DNA from: Zoogloea sp021286885
GTDB taxonomy: Bacteria; Pseudomonadota; Gammaproteobacteria; Burkholderiales; Rhodocyclaceae
Length of the DNA: 64,000 nucleotides
Direction: 5' to 3' (one strand)
Assembly: GCF_041915215.1 (NCBI RefSeq)
Contig: NZ_JAYSBV010000004.1
Shown here: positions 41,531 through 49,632 of the stretch, piece by piece
Layout: the number at the start of each line of letters is the position of its first letter
Numbering within the stretch: position 1 is the stretch's first letter
Notes under the pieces: model-generated
Told to the model about the DNA's origin: nothing
Seen by the model: only the letters and a program-made list of their open reading frames with translations
The model's database searches: none
Translations under genes and position numbers: made by a program

Positions 41531-44500
41531 ATGAAGCGCATGCTCTTCAATGCAACGCAGGCCGAGGAACTCCGCGTTGCCATTGTCGACGGTCAGAAAC
41601 TGATCGACCTCGACATTGAATCGGCCGCTAAAGAACAGCGTAAGAGCAATATTTACAAAGCTGTCATCACGCGCATCGAGCCCAGTCTTGAAGCCGCCTT
41701 TGTGGACTATGGCGCCGAGCGCCATGGCTTCCTGCCGTTCAAGGAAATTTCCCGAGCCTACTTCCAGCCCGGCGTGGATCACCGCGCCTCCATCCGCGAA
41801 GCCCTCAAGGAAGGCCAGGAACTCATCGTCCAGGTCGAAAAGGACGAGCGGGGCAACAAGGGCGCCGCCCTCACCACTTTCGTCTCCCTCGCGGGTCGCT
41901 ATCTGGTGCTGATGCCCAACAACCCCCGAGGTGGCGGTGTTTCCCGCCGCGTGGAAGGTGACGAGCGCGCCGAGCTGCGCGACGCCATGGACCAGCTCGA
42001 AGTGCCCCCCGGCATGAGCATGATCGCCCGTACCGCCGCCATTGGCCGTACCGCCGAAGAGCTCCAGTGGGACTTGAACTACCTGCTGCAACTGTGGCGC
42101 GCCATCGACGGTGCCGCCCAGTCCCAGGAAGGTGCTTTCCTGATTTACCAGGAAGGCAGCCTGGTGATCCGCGCCATCCGTGACTACTTCCAGCCCGACA
42201 TCGGCGAAATCCTGATCGACACCGACGACGTGTACGAACAGGCCCGCCAGTTCATGGCCCACGTGATGCCCCAGAACGTGAACCGGGTGAAGCGTTACCA
42301 CGATGACGTGCCCCTGTTCTCCCGCTTCCAGATCGAACACCAGATCGAATCCGCCTACTCCCGGCAGGTAAACCTGCCCTCCGGCGGCGCCGTGGTGATC
42401 GACCACACCGAAGCCCTGGTGTCCGTTGACGTGAACTCCGGCCGTGCAACCCGGGGCGCCGACATCGAAGAAACCGCCTTCAAGACCAACTGCGAAGCCG
42501 CCGACGAAGTGGCCCGCCAGCTGCGTCTGCGCGACTTGGGTGGCCTGATCGTCATCGACTTCATCGACATGGAGTCCCAGAAGAACCAGCGCGAGGTGGA
42601 AAACCGCCTGCGCGAAGCCCTGCGCCACGACCGGGCCCGGGTCCAGACTGGCAAGATCAGCCGCTTCGGCCTGCTCGAACTGTCCCGCCAGCGCCTGCGT
42701 CCGGCCCTGGCCGAGACCAGCTACATCCCCTGCCCGCGCTGCAACGGCACCGGTCACATCCGCAGCACCGAATCTTCGGCCCTGCACATCCTGCGCATCC
42801 TCGAAGAAGAGGCCATGAAGGACAACACCGCCGCCCTGCACTGCCAAGTGCCGGTGGATGTCGCCACCTTCCTGCTCAACGAGAAGCGCGACGACATCGC
42901 CAAGATCGAAGTGCGTCACAAGGTTTCCCTGGTGCTGATCCCGAATCGCCACCTGGAAACCCCCCAGCACGAAATCGTCCGTCTGCGCCACGACCAGCTG
43001 AGCCAGGAAGATCACCACCTGCCCAGCTACAAGATGGCCACCAAGCCGGCCGAAGAGAACTACACCCCGCCGTCGGCCAGCACCGACCGCCCGGCCCGCC
43101 AGGAAGCTGCCGTCAAGGGCATCACCCCGGCCCAACCGGCCCCGGTGGTGGAACCCAAGAAGCCCGCCCCCGCACCGGCCCCCGAACCCGAAAGCCGTCC
43201 GGGCCTGCTGTCCCGCATCTTCGCCTTCTTCCGGGGCGAACAAGCAGCGCCTGCACCGACGCCGGCGCCCGCCGCCGTGGCCGAAACGCCCCGCGAATCC
43301 CGCGCCCGCAACGAGCGCCGTGGCCGCGACCGGGATCGTGATGGCCGCCGTGGCAACCGGGAAGACCGGGCCGAACGCGGTGAGCGCGCCGAGCGTGGCG
43401 AACGTGCCGAGCGCCCCGACAACCGGGAAGCCCAGCGCAGCGAAGCCGCGGAAGGCCAGAACCGCGAAACCCGCGAGAAGCGCCAGCGTGGCGAACGCCC
43501 CGAACGGGATGCCAACCGCCCCGAGCGCGCTGAGCGCCCGGAACGCGCCGAGCGCAACGAGCAACGCGGCGAGAACCGCGAAGCTCGGGAACCCCGCGAA
43601 GGCCGTGAGGGCAGAGAAGGGCGCGAAGGTCGCAACGAGCGCCGTAACCGTGGCCCTCGCCCCGAAACCGAAGCCCTGCTGAATGCCGAACAGGCCCAGG
43701 CCGTGCCGCTCCAGGTTGAAACCGCCGCCGTGCCGGAAGCCCCGGCCCTGGATGGTGAGGCCAACAACGAGCGCAGCCGCCGCCGCCGTGGCCGCCGTGG
43801 TGGTCGCCGCAACGACGAGCAACAGGTGCAGGACAACGCCGAAGGCCTGAGCCAGGACGAACTGGGCAGCACCGCCCAGGCCGAAACCCCGGTCAGCGCC
43901 GACAGCGCAGTATCCGCTCCGGCCCCCGTGGCTGAGCCGGTACAAACGGTCGCCGAAGCTGCGCCGGTTGCAGCGGCCCCCGCTCCGGTCGCGGAAGCAC
44001 CGGTTCAGGTGGAAACCACTGAGCCCGCCCCGGCGCCTGTCGCAGAAGCCGCCCCCGCAGCACCGGTGGTCGAAAGCGCTCCGGCAGCTCCGGCCCCCGC
44101 AGTGGTCGCAGAAGCGGTGACCGAAGCGGTGACCGAAACCGCCCCTGTGGCTGCCGCCCCTGCCCTGGTTGAAACCCCCGCCCCCGTGGCCGAGGTGCTG
44201 ACCCAGGTGGAAACTGTCGCAGCCCCCGCCCCGGCGGTCGAAGCCGTCGCCCAACCCGCCGTCCAAGCGGCTGCCGAGCCCCTGCAACAAGTGGAAACCA
44301 GCGCCCCGGCGCCGGTGGCCGAGGTGGTGCCGGTCGTCGAAGCCCCGGTTGCTCCGGCGCCCGCTCCGGTTGTCGAAGCTCCCCCGGCCCTGGAAACCGT
44401 CCTTCAGGAAAGCGGCCTGCAGCTGATCGAAACCCGTGCAGAAGCCGTTCAGGCCTTCCAGCAGGCGCCGGTCGAAACGCCGGCCCAGCCCCTGGGTCGC

Positions 44501-44566
44501 CGCCGCCGCCCCGCTCCGGTGGTGGCAGACGAGCCCCTGGTGCAGATCGAAACCGGCCCGAAGTAA
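41531..44566 (+). CDS. rne: Ribonuclease E
   Basis: RNase E is the main endonuclease of mRNA decay and rRNA/tRNA processing. Residues 1 to about 500 form the catalytic half: S1 domain (ITRIEPSLEAAFVDYGAERHGFLP), VSVDVNSGRATRGADIEE, the active-site IVIDFIDMES, and the zinc-link CPRCNGTGH. The rest is disordered. An Arg/Glu-rich segment has repeats such as RAERGERAERGERAERP (about 600-720), a basic NERSRRRRGRRGGRR patch follows, and then a long Ala/Pro/Val tail with EAAPVAAAPAPVAE-like repeats. These parts normally bind RNA, membrane and degradosome partners. At 1011 residues it has the family's usual full size. Confidence 0.96.
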   Translation: MKRMLFNATQAEELRVAIVDGQKLIDLDIESAAKEQRKSNIYKAVITRIEPSLEAAFVDYGAERHGFLPFKEISRAYFQPGVDHRASIREALKEGQELIVQVEKDERGNKGAALTTFVSLAGRYLVLMPNNPRGGGVSRRVEGDERAELRDAMDQLEVPPGMSMIARTAAIGRTAEELQWDLNYLLQLWRAIDGAAQSQEGAFLIYQEGSLVIRAIRDYFQPDIGEILIDTDDVYEQARQFMAHVMPQNVNRVKRYHDDVPLFSRFQIEHQIESAYSRQVNLPSGGAVVIDHTEALVSVDVNSGRATRGADIEETAFKTNCEAADEVARQLRLRDLGGLIVIDFIDMESQKNQREVENRLREALRHDRARVQTGKISRFGLLELSRQRLRPALAETSYIPCPRCNGTGHIRSTESSALHILRILEEEAMKDNTAALHCQVPVDVATFLLNEKRDDIAKIEVRHKVSLVLIPNRHLETPQHEIVRLRHDQLSQEDHHLPSYKMATKPAEENYTPPSASTDRPARQEAAVKGITPAQPAPVVEPKKPAPAPAPEPESRPGLLSRIFAFFRGEQAAPAPTPAPAAVAETPRESRARNERRGRDRDRDGRRGNREDRAERGERAERGERAERPDNREAQRSEAAEGQNRETREKRQRGERPERDANRPERAERPERAERNEQRGENREAREPREGREGREGREGRNERRNRGPRPETEALLNAEQAQAVPLQVETAAVPEAPALDGEANNERSRRRRGRRGGRRNDEQQVQDNAEGLSQDELGSTAQAETPVSADSAVSAPAPVAEPVQTVAEAAPVAAAPAPVAEAPVQVETTEPAPAPVAEAAPAAPVVESAPAAPAPAVVAEAVTEAVTETAPVAAAPALVETPAPVAEVLTQVETVAAPAPAVEAVAQPAVQAAAEPLQQVETSAPAPVAEVVPVVEAPVAPAPAPVVEAPPALETVLQESGLQLIETRAEAVQAFQQAPVETPAQPLGRRRRPAPVVADEPLVQIETGPK

Positions 44567-44627
44567 GCCTGCACGCCCCCTGCTCCGCCCTGGCGGCGCG
44601 GGGGCGCGCAGCACAAGCCGGCAAAAC

Positions 44628-44657
44628 AAAGGCCACCTCCTTGCGGGGGTGGCCTTT
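44628..44657 (+). terminator. Intrinsic terminator of rne
   Basis: AAAGGCCACCTCC and GGGGGTGGCCTTT form a 13-base stem with one mismatch or wobble around a four-base loop, followed by a T-rich GTGTTTGG. It lies about 60 bases after the rne stop. Confidence 0.85.
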
Positions 44658-44687
44658 GTGTTTGGTACGCGATGATGGGCGGCTTTG

Positions 44688-44735
44688 GGTCTGGCGCTTG
44701 CTCTCGCGTTTGGTCTCGCGCTGGGCCTGGCGTTA
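44688..44735. repeat. Four imperfect 12-bp tandem repeats
   Basis: Units GGTCTGGCGCTT, GCTCTCGCGTTT, GGTCTCGCGCTG and GGCCTGGCGTTA follow one another between rne and the phosphatase gene. They are not inside a recognised gene. Copy number could vary by slippage. Confidence 0.6.
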
Positions 44736-44762
44736 GGCAGGCTCAGCCCTGCTTCCGGGAGA

Positions 44763-45260
44763 TCAGGGCGTCATCTGCAACTGGCGCTTGCGTCGCTCCA
44801 GTTCGGGCTGGATGTCTTCCACCAGCCCATGCACCGCCTCTTCGCACAGATCCAGCACCACATCGAAGCCATTTAGCCCCCCATAGTAAGGGTCGGGCAC
44901 CTCTGAGCGACGCAGCTTGGGCGCGTAGTTCATGAACAGCCGGATTTTGTGGCGGGTGCCTTCCGGCGCCTTGTCTTGCAGCCACTCCAGATGCCCCCGA
45001 TCCATGGCCAGGATCAGGTCAAACGCGTGGAAATCTTCTGGCTTGACGCCCCGGGCCCTCAACCGGGACAGATCGTAGCCACGCCGCAGGGCGGCGGTCT
45101 GGGTTCGGGGGTCGGGTGCCTCGCCCGCGTGATATCCCTGGATTCCGGCGGAATCCACCTCCACACCGGAGATGCCTGCCGTCGCCAGCCAACGGCGGGC
45201 AACACCCTCCGCGGTGGGCGACCGGCAGATGTTACCGGTGCACACAAATAAAATTTTCAT
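44763..45260 (-). CDS. Low-molecular-weight protein-tyrosine phosphatase
   Basis: The phosphate loop VCTGNICRSPTAEG is at residues 6-19 and the general acid aspartate is in VPDPYYGG, as in Wzb/Etp-type phosphatases. Such enzymes reset tyrosine kinases of exopolysaccharide export or act on other phosphotyrosine proteins. No cognate kinase is visible in the window. ATG at 45260 gives 165 residues; the longer frame upstream is not family-like. Confidence 0.93.
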   Translation of the reverse strand: MKILFVCTGNICRSPTAEGVARRWLATAGISGVEVDSAGIQGYHAGEAPDPRTQTAALRRGYDLSRLRARGVKPEDFHAFDLILAMDRGHLEWLQDKAPEGTRHKIRLFMNYAPKLRRSEVPDPYYGGLNGFDVVLDLCEEAVHGLVEDIQPELERRKRQLQMTP

Positions 45261-45389
45261 TATGGGTTTCCCTCCTGACGGCCATTTAAGCAGTCGGAAG
45301 GCAGTCCGTACAAGTGCTTCAAGCAATTGGTGCCACGTCTCTCTTGTGGGGGGCTGGCGTGCGGACCAACCCGTTTTGACTAGCGGGGC

Positions 45390-47480
45390 TCAACGCCCGG
45401 CATTCCCGCCGGAAGCAACATCGTGCCCCTCGATCCCGAAAACCTGCTGTCGTAGCTTGAAAAGCCGATCTCGGGCCGCCGCAGCCTTCTCGAACTCCAG
45501 GTTGCGGGCGTGCTCCTGCATCTCCTTTTCGAGCAGGCGGATGGCCTTGGCCAGGGCCTTTTCGTCCATGGCGCCATAATCGGCCTGGGCGGGCTCGTGG
45601 GCACCCAGGGCCGCCTCGGCGGGGGCATCATCATAAACGCCATCAATGATGTCCTTGATGCGTTTGGTCACGGAGCGGGGCTGGATTCCGTTCGCCTCGT
45701 TGTGGGCGATCTGCTTGGCCCGGCGCCGCTCGGTCTCGTCGATGGCGGCGCGCATGGAGTCGGTGATCCGGTCGGCATAGAGAATGGCGGTGCCATGTAC
45801 GTGGCGCGCCGCCCGGCCTATGGTCTGGATCAGGGAGCGCTCGGAGCGCAGGAAGCCTTCTTTGTCTGCATCCAGAATCGCCACCAGGGACACTTCGGGG
45901 ATGTCCAGCCCTTCCCGCAACAAGTTGATCCCCACCAGCACGTCAAACTCGCCGAGGCGCAGGTCACGGATGATCTCGACCCGCTCCACAGTGTCGATGT
46001 CCGAGTGCAGGTAACGCACCCGGATGCCGTTTTCGGCCAGGTATTCGGTCAGGTCTTCAGCCATGCGCTTGGTGAGCACCGTCACCAGAATGCGCTCCTC
46101 GGCCACCAGCCGCAGCTTGATCTCGCCCAGCAGATCATCCACCTGGGTGGTGGCCGGGCGTACGAGGATGATGGGGTCCACCAGCCCGGTGGGGCGTACC
46201 ACCTGCTCCACCACCTGCCCCTGGTGGGCCGCCTCGTAGGCCGCTGGGGTGGCCGATACAAACACGGTCTGGGGCAGCAGGCGCTCGAACTCCTCAAACT
46301 TGAGGGGCCGGTTATCCAGCGCCGAAGGCAGCCGGAAGCCGTACTCCACCAGGTTTTCCTTACGGGAACGGTCGCCCTTGTACATGGCGCCCACCTGGCC
46401 GATGGTGACGTGGGATTCGTCGATCAGCATCAGCCCATCGGCGGGCAGGTAGTCGATCAGGGTGGGCGGCGCCTCCCCCGGAGCCCGGCCCGAGAGGTGG
46501 CGGGAGTAGTTTTCGATGCCCTTGCAGAAGCCCATCTCGTTGAGCATTTCCAGATCGAAGCGGGTGCGCTGCTCGATGCGCTGGGCCTCCACCAGCTTGC
46601 CCGCCTTCTGGAAGGTTTCGATCCGGGTGCGCAGCTCCTCCTTGATCCCCTCCATGGCCTTCAGCACGGTGGCCCGAGGCGTCACGTAGTGGCTGGACGG
46701 ATAGACCGTGAAACGCACGATCTTCTGCTTGAGGTGGCCGGTGAGGGGGTCAAACAGGGTCAGATGCTCCACTTCGTCGTCGAACATCTCGACCCGCAAC
46801 GCGTGTTCGGCGTTTTCGGCGGGGAAGATGTCGATCACGTCGCCCCGCACCCGGAAGGTGCCGCGCTTGAAATCCAGATCGGCCCGGGTGTATTGCATGG
46901 CCACCAGGCGCTGGATCAGATCCCGCTGGGCGAGCTGCTCGCCTTCGCGCAGATGGAGCACCATGCTGTGGTAGTCCACCGGGTCGCCGATCCCGTAGAT
47001 GCATGACACCGAGGCCACGATCACCACATCCCGACGCTCCATCAGGCTCTTGGTGGCCGAGAGGCGCATCTGCTCGATGTGCTCGTTGATGGACGAGTCC
47101 TTCTCGATGAACAGATCCCGGGACGGCACATAGGCTTCGGGCTGGTAGTAGTCGTAGTAGCTCACGAAGTATTCCACCGCGTTCTCGGGGAAAAACTCGC
47201 GGAACTCCGCATACAACTGGGCAGCCAGGGTCTTGTTGTGGGCCAGCACCATGGCCGGGCGCCCGAGCTGGGCGATCACGTTGGCCATGGTGTAGGTCTT
47301 GCCGGAGCCCGTCACCCCGAGCAGGGTCTGGAACATCAGCCCATCGTTGATGCCCTCGGTCAGCAGGCGGATGGCCTCGGGCTGATCCCCGGCGGGCGGG
47401 AAAGGCTGGTGCAGACGGAAGGGACTCCCCTCGTAAACCACTACACGCCCGTTCGAGGCGCTATCGGTTTTATCGGCCAT
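45390..47480 (-). CDS. uvrB: Excinuclease ABC subunit B
   Basis: UvrB is the damage-verifying helicase of nucleotide excision repair. Motifs include LLGVTGSGKTYTMAN (Walker A), the damage-gripping beta-hairpin region FVSYYDYYQPEAYVP, IDESHVTIGQ (Walker B), and the C-terminal UVR motif LEKEMQEHARNLEFEKAAAARD. The ATG at 47480 gives 696 residues. No LexA box was found upstream. It is divergent from the aminotransferase gene. Confidence 0.97.
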   Translation of the reverse strand: MADKTDSASNGRVVVYEGSPFRLHQPFPPAGDQPEAIRLLTEGINDGLMFQTLLGVTGSGKTYTMANVIAQLGRPAMVLAHNKTLAAQLYAEFREFFPENAVEYFVSYYDYYQPEAYVPSRDLFIEKDSSINEHIEQMRLSATKSLMERRDVVIVASVSCIYGIGDPVDYHSMVLHLREGEQLAQRDLIQRLVAMQYTRADLDFKRGTFRVRGDVIDIFPAENAEHALRVEMFDDEVEHLTLFDPLTGHLKQKIVRFTVYPSSHYVTPRATVLKAMEGIKEELRTRIETFQKAGKLVEAQRIEQRTRFDLEMLNEMGFCKGIENYSRHLSGRAPGEAPPTLIDYLPADGLMLIDESHVTIGQVGAMYKGDRSRKENLVEYGFRLPSALDNRPLKFEEFERLLPQTVFVSATPAAYEAAHQGQVVEQVVRPTGLVDPIILVRPATTQVDDLLGEIKLRLVAEERILVTVLTKRMAEDLTEYLAENGIRVRYLHSDIDTVERVEIIRDLRLGEFDVLVGINLLREGLDIPEVSLVAILDADKEGFLRSERSLIQTIGRAARHVHGTAILYADRITDSMRAAIDETERRRAKQIAHNEANGIQPRSVTKRIKDIIDGVYDDAPAEAALGAHEPAQADYGAMDEKALAKAIRLLEKEMQEHARNLEFEKAAAARDRLFKLRQQVFGIEGHDVASGGNAGR

Positions 47481-47595
47481 GATAAGATGTTCGTTTCCAG
47501 TCAGTCGGCGTTGCACGCCCGGTTTGACAACCCCGTATTATTGCCCATGGGACACCCTGAGTGCCCCGCTTCTTTTCCCGTCCATTGGAGACCCC

Positions 47596-48804
47596 ATGAG
47601 CTCTTCGATCTTTGCTGCGGTGGAAATGGCTCCCCGCGACCCTATCCTCGGTCTGAACGAAGCCTTTAACGCTGACACCCGCAGCACCAAGGTCAACCTC
47701 GGCGTTGGCGTGTATTTCGACGATAACGGCAAGATCCCCCTGCTGGGCGCCGTCAAGACCGCCGAAAAGGCCCGCCTCGAACTGGCACCGCCCCGTGGCT
47801 ACCAGCCCATCGAAGGCCCCGCCAGCTACAACAACGCCGTCCAGAACCTGCTGTTTGGCGCCACCAGCCCCATCGTGACCGACGGCCGTGCCGTCACCGC
47901 CCAAGCCCTGGGTGGCACCGGTGCCCTGAAGATTGGTGCTGACTTCCTGAAGCGTCTGCTGCCGGATACCACCGTCTACATCTCCGATCCCAGCTGGGAA
48001 AACCACCGCGCCCTGTTCGAAGCCGCCGGCTTCCCGGTCGACACCTACCCCTACTACGACCCGACCACCCGGGGCGCCAACGCCAGCGCCATGCTGGACA
48101 AGCTGGCCACCCTGCCCGCCGGCTCGGTGATCGTGCTGCACGCCTGCTGCCACAACCCCACCGGCGCTGACCTGACCGAAGCCCAATGGGCCGAAGTGGT
48201 CAAAGTCTGCGGCGAACGCGGTCTGGTCCCCTTCCTCGACATGGCCTACCAGGGCTTTGCCGAAGGCATCGAGCAAGACGCCGTGGCGGTTAACCTGTTC
48301 TCCGCCTCCGGCCTGTCCTTCTTCGTGTCCAGCTCCTTCTCCAAGAGCTTCTCCCTGTACGGCGAGCGCGTTGGCGCCCTGACCGTGGTGACTCAAGGCA
48401 AGGACGAGTCCGCCCGCGTGCTGTCCCAGGTCAAGCGCGTGATCCGCACCAACTACTCCAACCCCCCGATCCACGGCGGCGCCATCGTGGCCTCCGTGCT
48501 GTCGACCCCCGAACTGCGCCAGCAGTGGGAAGACGAACTGGCCGGCATGCGTCAGCGCATCCGCGCCATGCGTACCGGTCTGGTGGAGCAGCTGGCTGCC
48601 CGCAAGGTGGACCAGGACTTCTCCTTCGTGATCCAGCAACGCGGCATGTTCTCCTACACCGGCCTCTCCGCCGCCCAGGTTGAACGGATGAAGACCGAGT
48701 TCGGGATCTACGCTGTGGGCACCGGCCGCATCTGCCTGGCCGCCCTGAACAGCAAGAACCTGGACTACGTGGCCGACGCCATCGCCACCGTAGTGAAGGC
48801 CTAA
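47596..48804 (+). CDS. Aspartate/aromatic amino acid aminotransferase
   Basis: This class-I PLP aminotransferase of the AspC/TyrB group interconverts amino acids and 2-oxo acids, for example aspartate and oxaloacetate. Landmarks are DPILGLNEAFNADTRSTKVN at the start, HACCHNPTGADLT, FLDMAYQGFAEG and the PLP lysine in SSSFSKSFSLYGERVG. TTGGAG lies upstream of the ATG at 47596. It has 402 residues. Whether it favours aspartate or aromatic substrates cannot be read from sequence. Confidence 0.93.
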   Translation: MSSSIFAAVEMAPRDPILGLNEAFNADTRSTKVNLGVGVYFDDNGKIPLLGAVKTAEKARLELAPPRGYQPIEGPASYNNAVQNLLFGATSPIVTDGRAVTAQALGGTGALKIGADFLKRLLPDTTVYISDPSWENHRALFEAAGFPVDTYPYYDPTTRGANASAMLDKLATLPAGSVIVLHACCHNPTGADLTEAQWAEVVKVCGERGLVPFLDMAYQGFAEGIEQDAVAVNLFSASGLSFFVSSSFSKSFSLYGERVGALTVVTQGKDESARVLSQVKRVIRTNYSNPPIHGGAIVASVLSTPELRQQWEDELAGMRQRIRAMRTGLVEQLAARKVDQDFSFVIQQRGMFSYTGLSAAQVERMKTEFGIYAVGTGRICLAALNSKNLDYVADAIATVVKA

Positions 48805-48859
48805 AGCCCTCCGCGCCCCCACCCACCGGGGGCGCCGCAGCCGGGGCCGCACAAAAATT

Positions 48860-48896
48860 CGTCAAGCCGCCGTTTTTCAGCAAAAAAAGCTTGACG
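48860..48896 (+). terminator. Inverted repeat overlapping the tRNA-Asn promoter
   Basis: CGTCAAGC (48860-48867) and GCTTGACG (48889-48896) are perfect 8-base arms with a 21-base loop containing T and A runs. The second arm contains the -35 hexamer of the tRNA promoter. It could end the aminotransferase transcript or act as an operator. Confidence 0.4.
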
Positions 48897-48919
48897 ATTA
48901 AAGGCTAACATCCTATAGT
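48891..48919 (+). promoter_or_regulatory. Sigma-70 promoter of the tRNA-Asn operon
   Basis: TTGACG and TATAGT are separated by 17 bases, followed by a GC-rich GCGCGCC discriminator, a feature of stringently controlled stable-RNA promoters. Transcription would start about 18 bases before the first tRNA. Confidence 0.8.
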
Positions 48920-48943
48920 GCGCGCCTCAGCTGCATTTGCTGT

Positions 48944-49019
48944 TCCCCGATAGCTCAGTCGGTAGAGCGCCGGACTGTTAATCCGTAGGTCCCTGGTTCG
49001 AGCCCAGGTCGGGGAGCCA
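48944..49019 (+). tRNA. tRNA-Asn (anticodon GTT), copy 1
   Basis: A 76-base cloverleaf with acceptor TCCCCGA/TCGGGGA, D-arm AGCTCAGTCGGTAGAGC, anticodon loop CTGTTAA, T-arm GGTTCGAGCC and encoded CCA. All three copies are identical. Confidence 0.98.
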
Positions 49020-49028
49020 AAATTAGCA

Positions 49029-49055
49029 AATCATGCAAAAACCGTCTGCATGATT
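49029..49055 (+). repeat. Hairpin in the first tRNA-Asn spacer
   Basis: AATCATGCA and TGCATGATT are perfect 9-base arms around a 9-base loop. It is probably an RNase processing hairpin between tRNA copies. The second spacer has a weaker structure (CCATG...CATGG). Confidence 0.5.
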
Positions 49056-49072
49056 GTTGTACCTGTTTCTGA

Positions 49073-49148
49073 TCCCCGATAGCTCAGTCGGTAGAGCGCC
49101 GGACTGTTAATCCGTAGGTCCCTGGTTCGAGCCCAGGTCGGGGAGCCA
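49073..49148 (+). tRNA. tRNA-Asn (anticodon GTT), copy 2
   Basis: Identical in sequence to copy 1, 53 bases downstream of it, with encoded CCA. It has no promoter of its own, so it is part of the same transcript. Confidence 0.98.
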
Positions 49149-49199
49149 AGATCAGAGATACCATGCCTGCCATCTGCAGCATGGGTCACCCCAGTCAAT

Positions 49200-49275
49200 T
49201 CCCCGATAGCTCAGTCGGTAGAGCGCCGGACTGTTAATCCGTAGGTCCCTGGTTCGAGCCCAGGTCGGGGAGCCA
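49200..49275 (+). tRNA. tRNA-Asn (anticodon GTT), copy 3
   Basis: Identical in sequence to copies 1 and 2, 51 bases after copy 2, with encoded CCA. An intrinsic terminator follows within seven bases. Confidence 0.98.
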
Positions 49276-49281
49276 GACAAC

Positions 49282-49313
49282 AAAAAAGCCAATCCGTAAG
49301 GGTTGGCTTTTTT
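49282..49313 (+). terminator. Intrinsic terminator of the tRNA-Asn operon
   Basis: AAAAAAGCCAA and TTGGCTTTTTT pair around a short loop and end in a T-run. The A-run in front makes it usable on both strands. Confidence 0.9.
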
Positions 49314-49339
49314 GCTTTGGGGCTGCGCAGCCCTCCGCC

Positions 49340-49456
49340 CATGAGGCCTTTACCGAAATTCAGGATGATCTGATCGACGTGGGGGTGAGGATTGTTGCTG
49401 CCAACGACGAACACACCATCCTGACCTTCGCCGGCGCCTGTTTAGGCCCTGCCTGA
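49340..49456 (+). pseudogene. Possible C-terminal gene remnant
   Basis: One frame, open through the tRNA terminator, reads HEAFTEIQDDLIDVGVRIV then AANDEHTILTFAGACLGPA and a stop. The pattern resembles the end of secreted RTX/calcium-binding repeat proteins, in which an 'I..D..DV.I..AND.HTI.L.G' segment precedes the C-terminus. There is no start codon or ribosome-binding site, and it sits between two similar terminators. The similarity is from memory and weak. Confidence 0.3.
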
Positions 49457-49471
49457 GACGCCAGCCATCCC

Positions 49472-49499
49472 AAAAGCCAACCCTCAAGGGTTGGCTTTT
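49472..49499 (+). terminator. Second intrinsic terminator, near-copy of the first
   Basis: AAAAGCCAACCCT and AGGGTTGGCTTTT are perfect 13-base arms with a two-base centre, followed by T. The right arm and following 20 bases repeat the sequence at 49299-49331 with small gaps. It also works on the minus strand. The stretch from 49500 to the next start holds only a ribosome-binding site (GAGAGGAG). Confidence 0.8.
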
Positions 49500-49632
49500 T
49501 GCTTGGGGCGCAGCGTCCAGAACTCACACCAAGGCTACAACTTCTTTCATGGCAGCTTTGACCCCGCTCATCTAATCTCCCCAGGTAGGTGCGCACCGCA
49601 CCTCAACCACCCACCCGAGAGGAGCACTGCCC

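Noticed and set aside
43380..43660. Tandem nucleotide repeats inside rne considered as a separate repeat element
   Set aside because: They encode the in-frame Arg/Glu-rich RNA-binding region expected of RNase E.
41378..44629. 1083-codon minus-strand frame opposite rne, rich in Gly, Arg and Phe
   Set aside because: It is the complement of RNase E, and the repeats are those of the rne tail. RNase E motifs on the plus strand are complete.
44685..44876. Small hydrophobic peptide frame (repeated LALGLAL) after rne
   Set aside because: It arises from the 12-bp tandem repeat, lacks a ribosome-binding site and runs into the phosphatase gene antisense.
47481..47595. TTGACA and TATTAT boxes between uvrB and the aminotransferase gene
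   Set aside because: The spacing between them is only seven to eight bases, and other pairings give 19 or more, so no promoter is claimed. No LexA box is seen for uvrB either.
48944..49275. Regularly spaced identical repeats suggestive of a CRISPR array
   Set aside because: The 76-base repeats fold as tRNA-Asn with encoded CCA; the spacers are transcript spacers and no cas genes are present.
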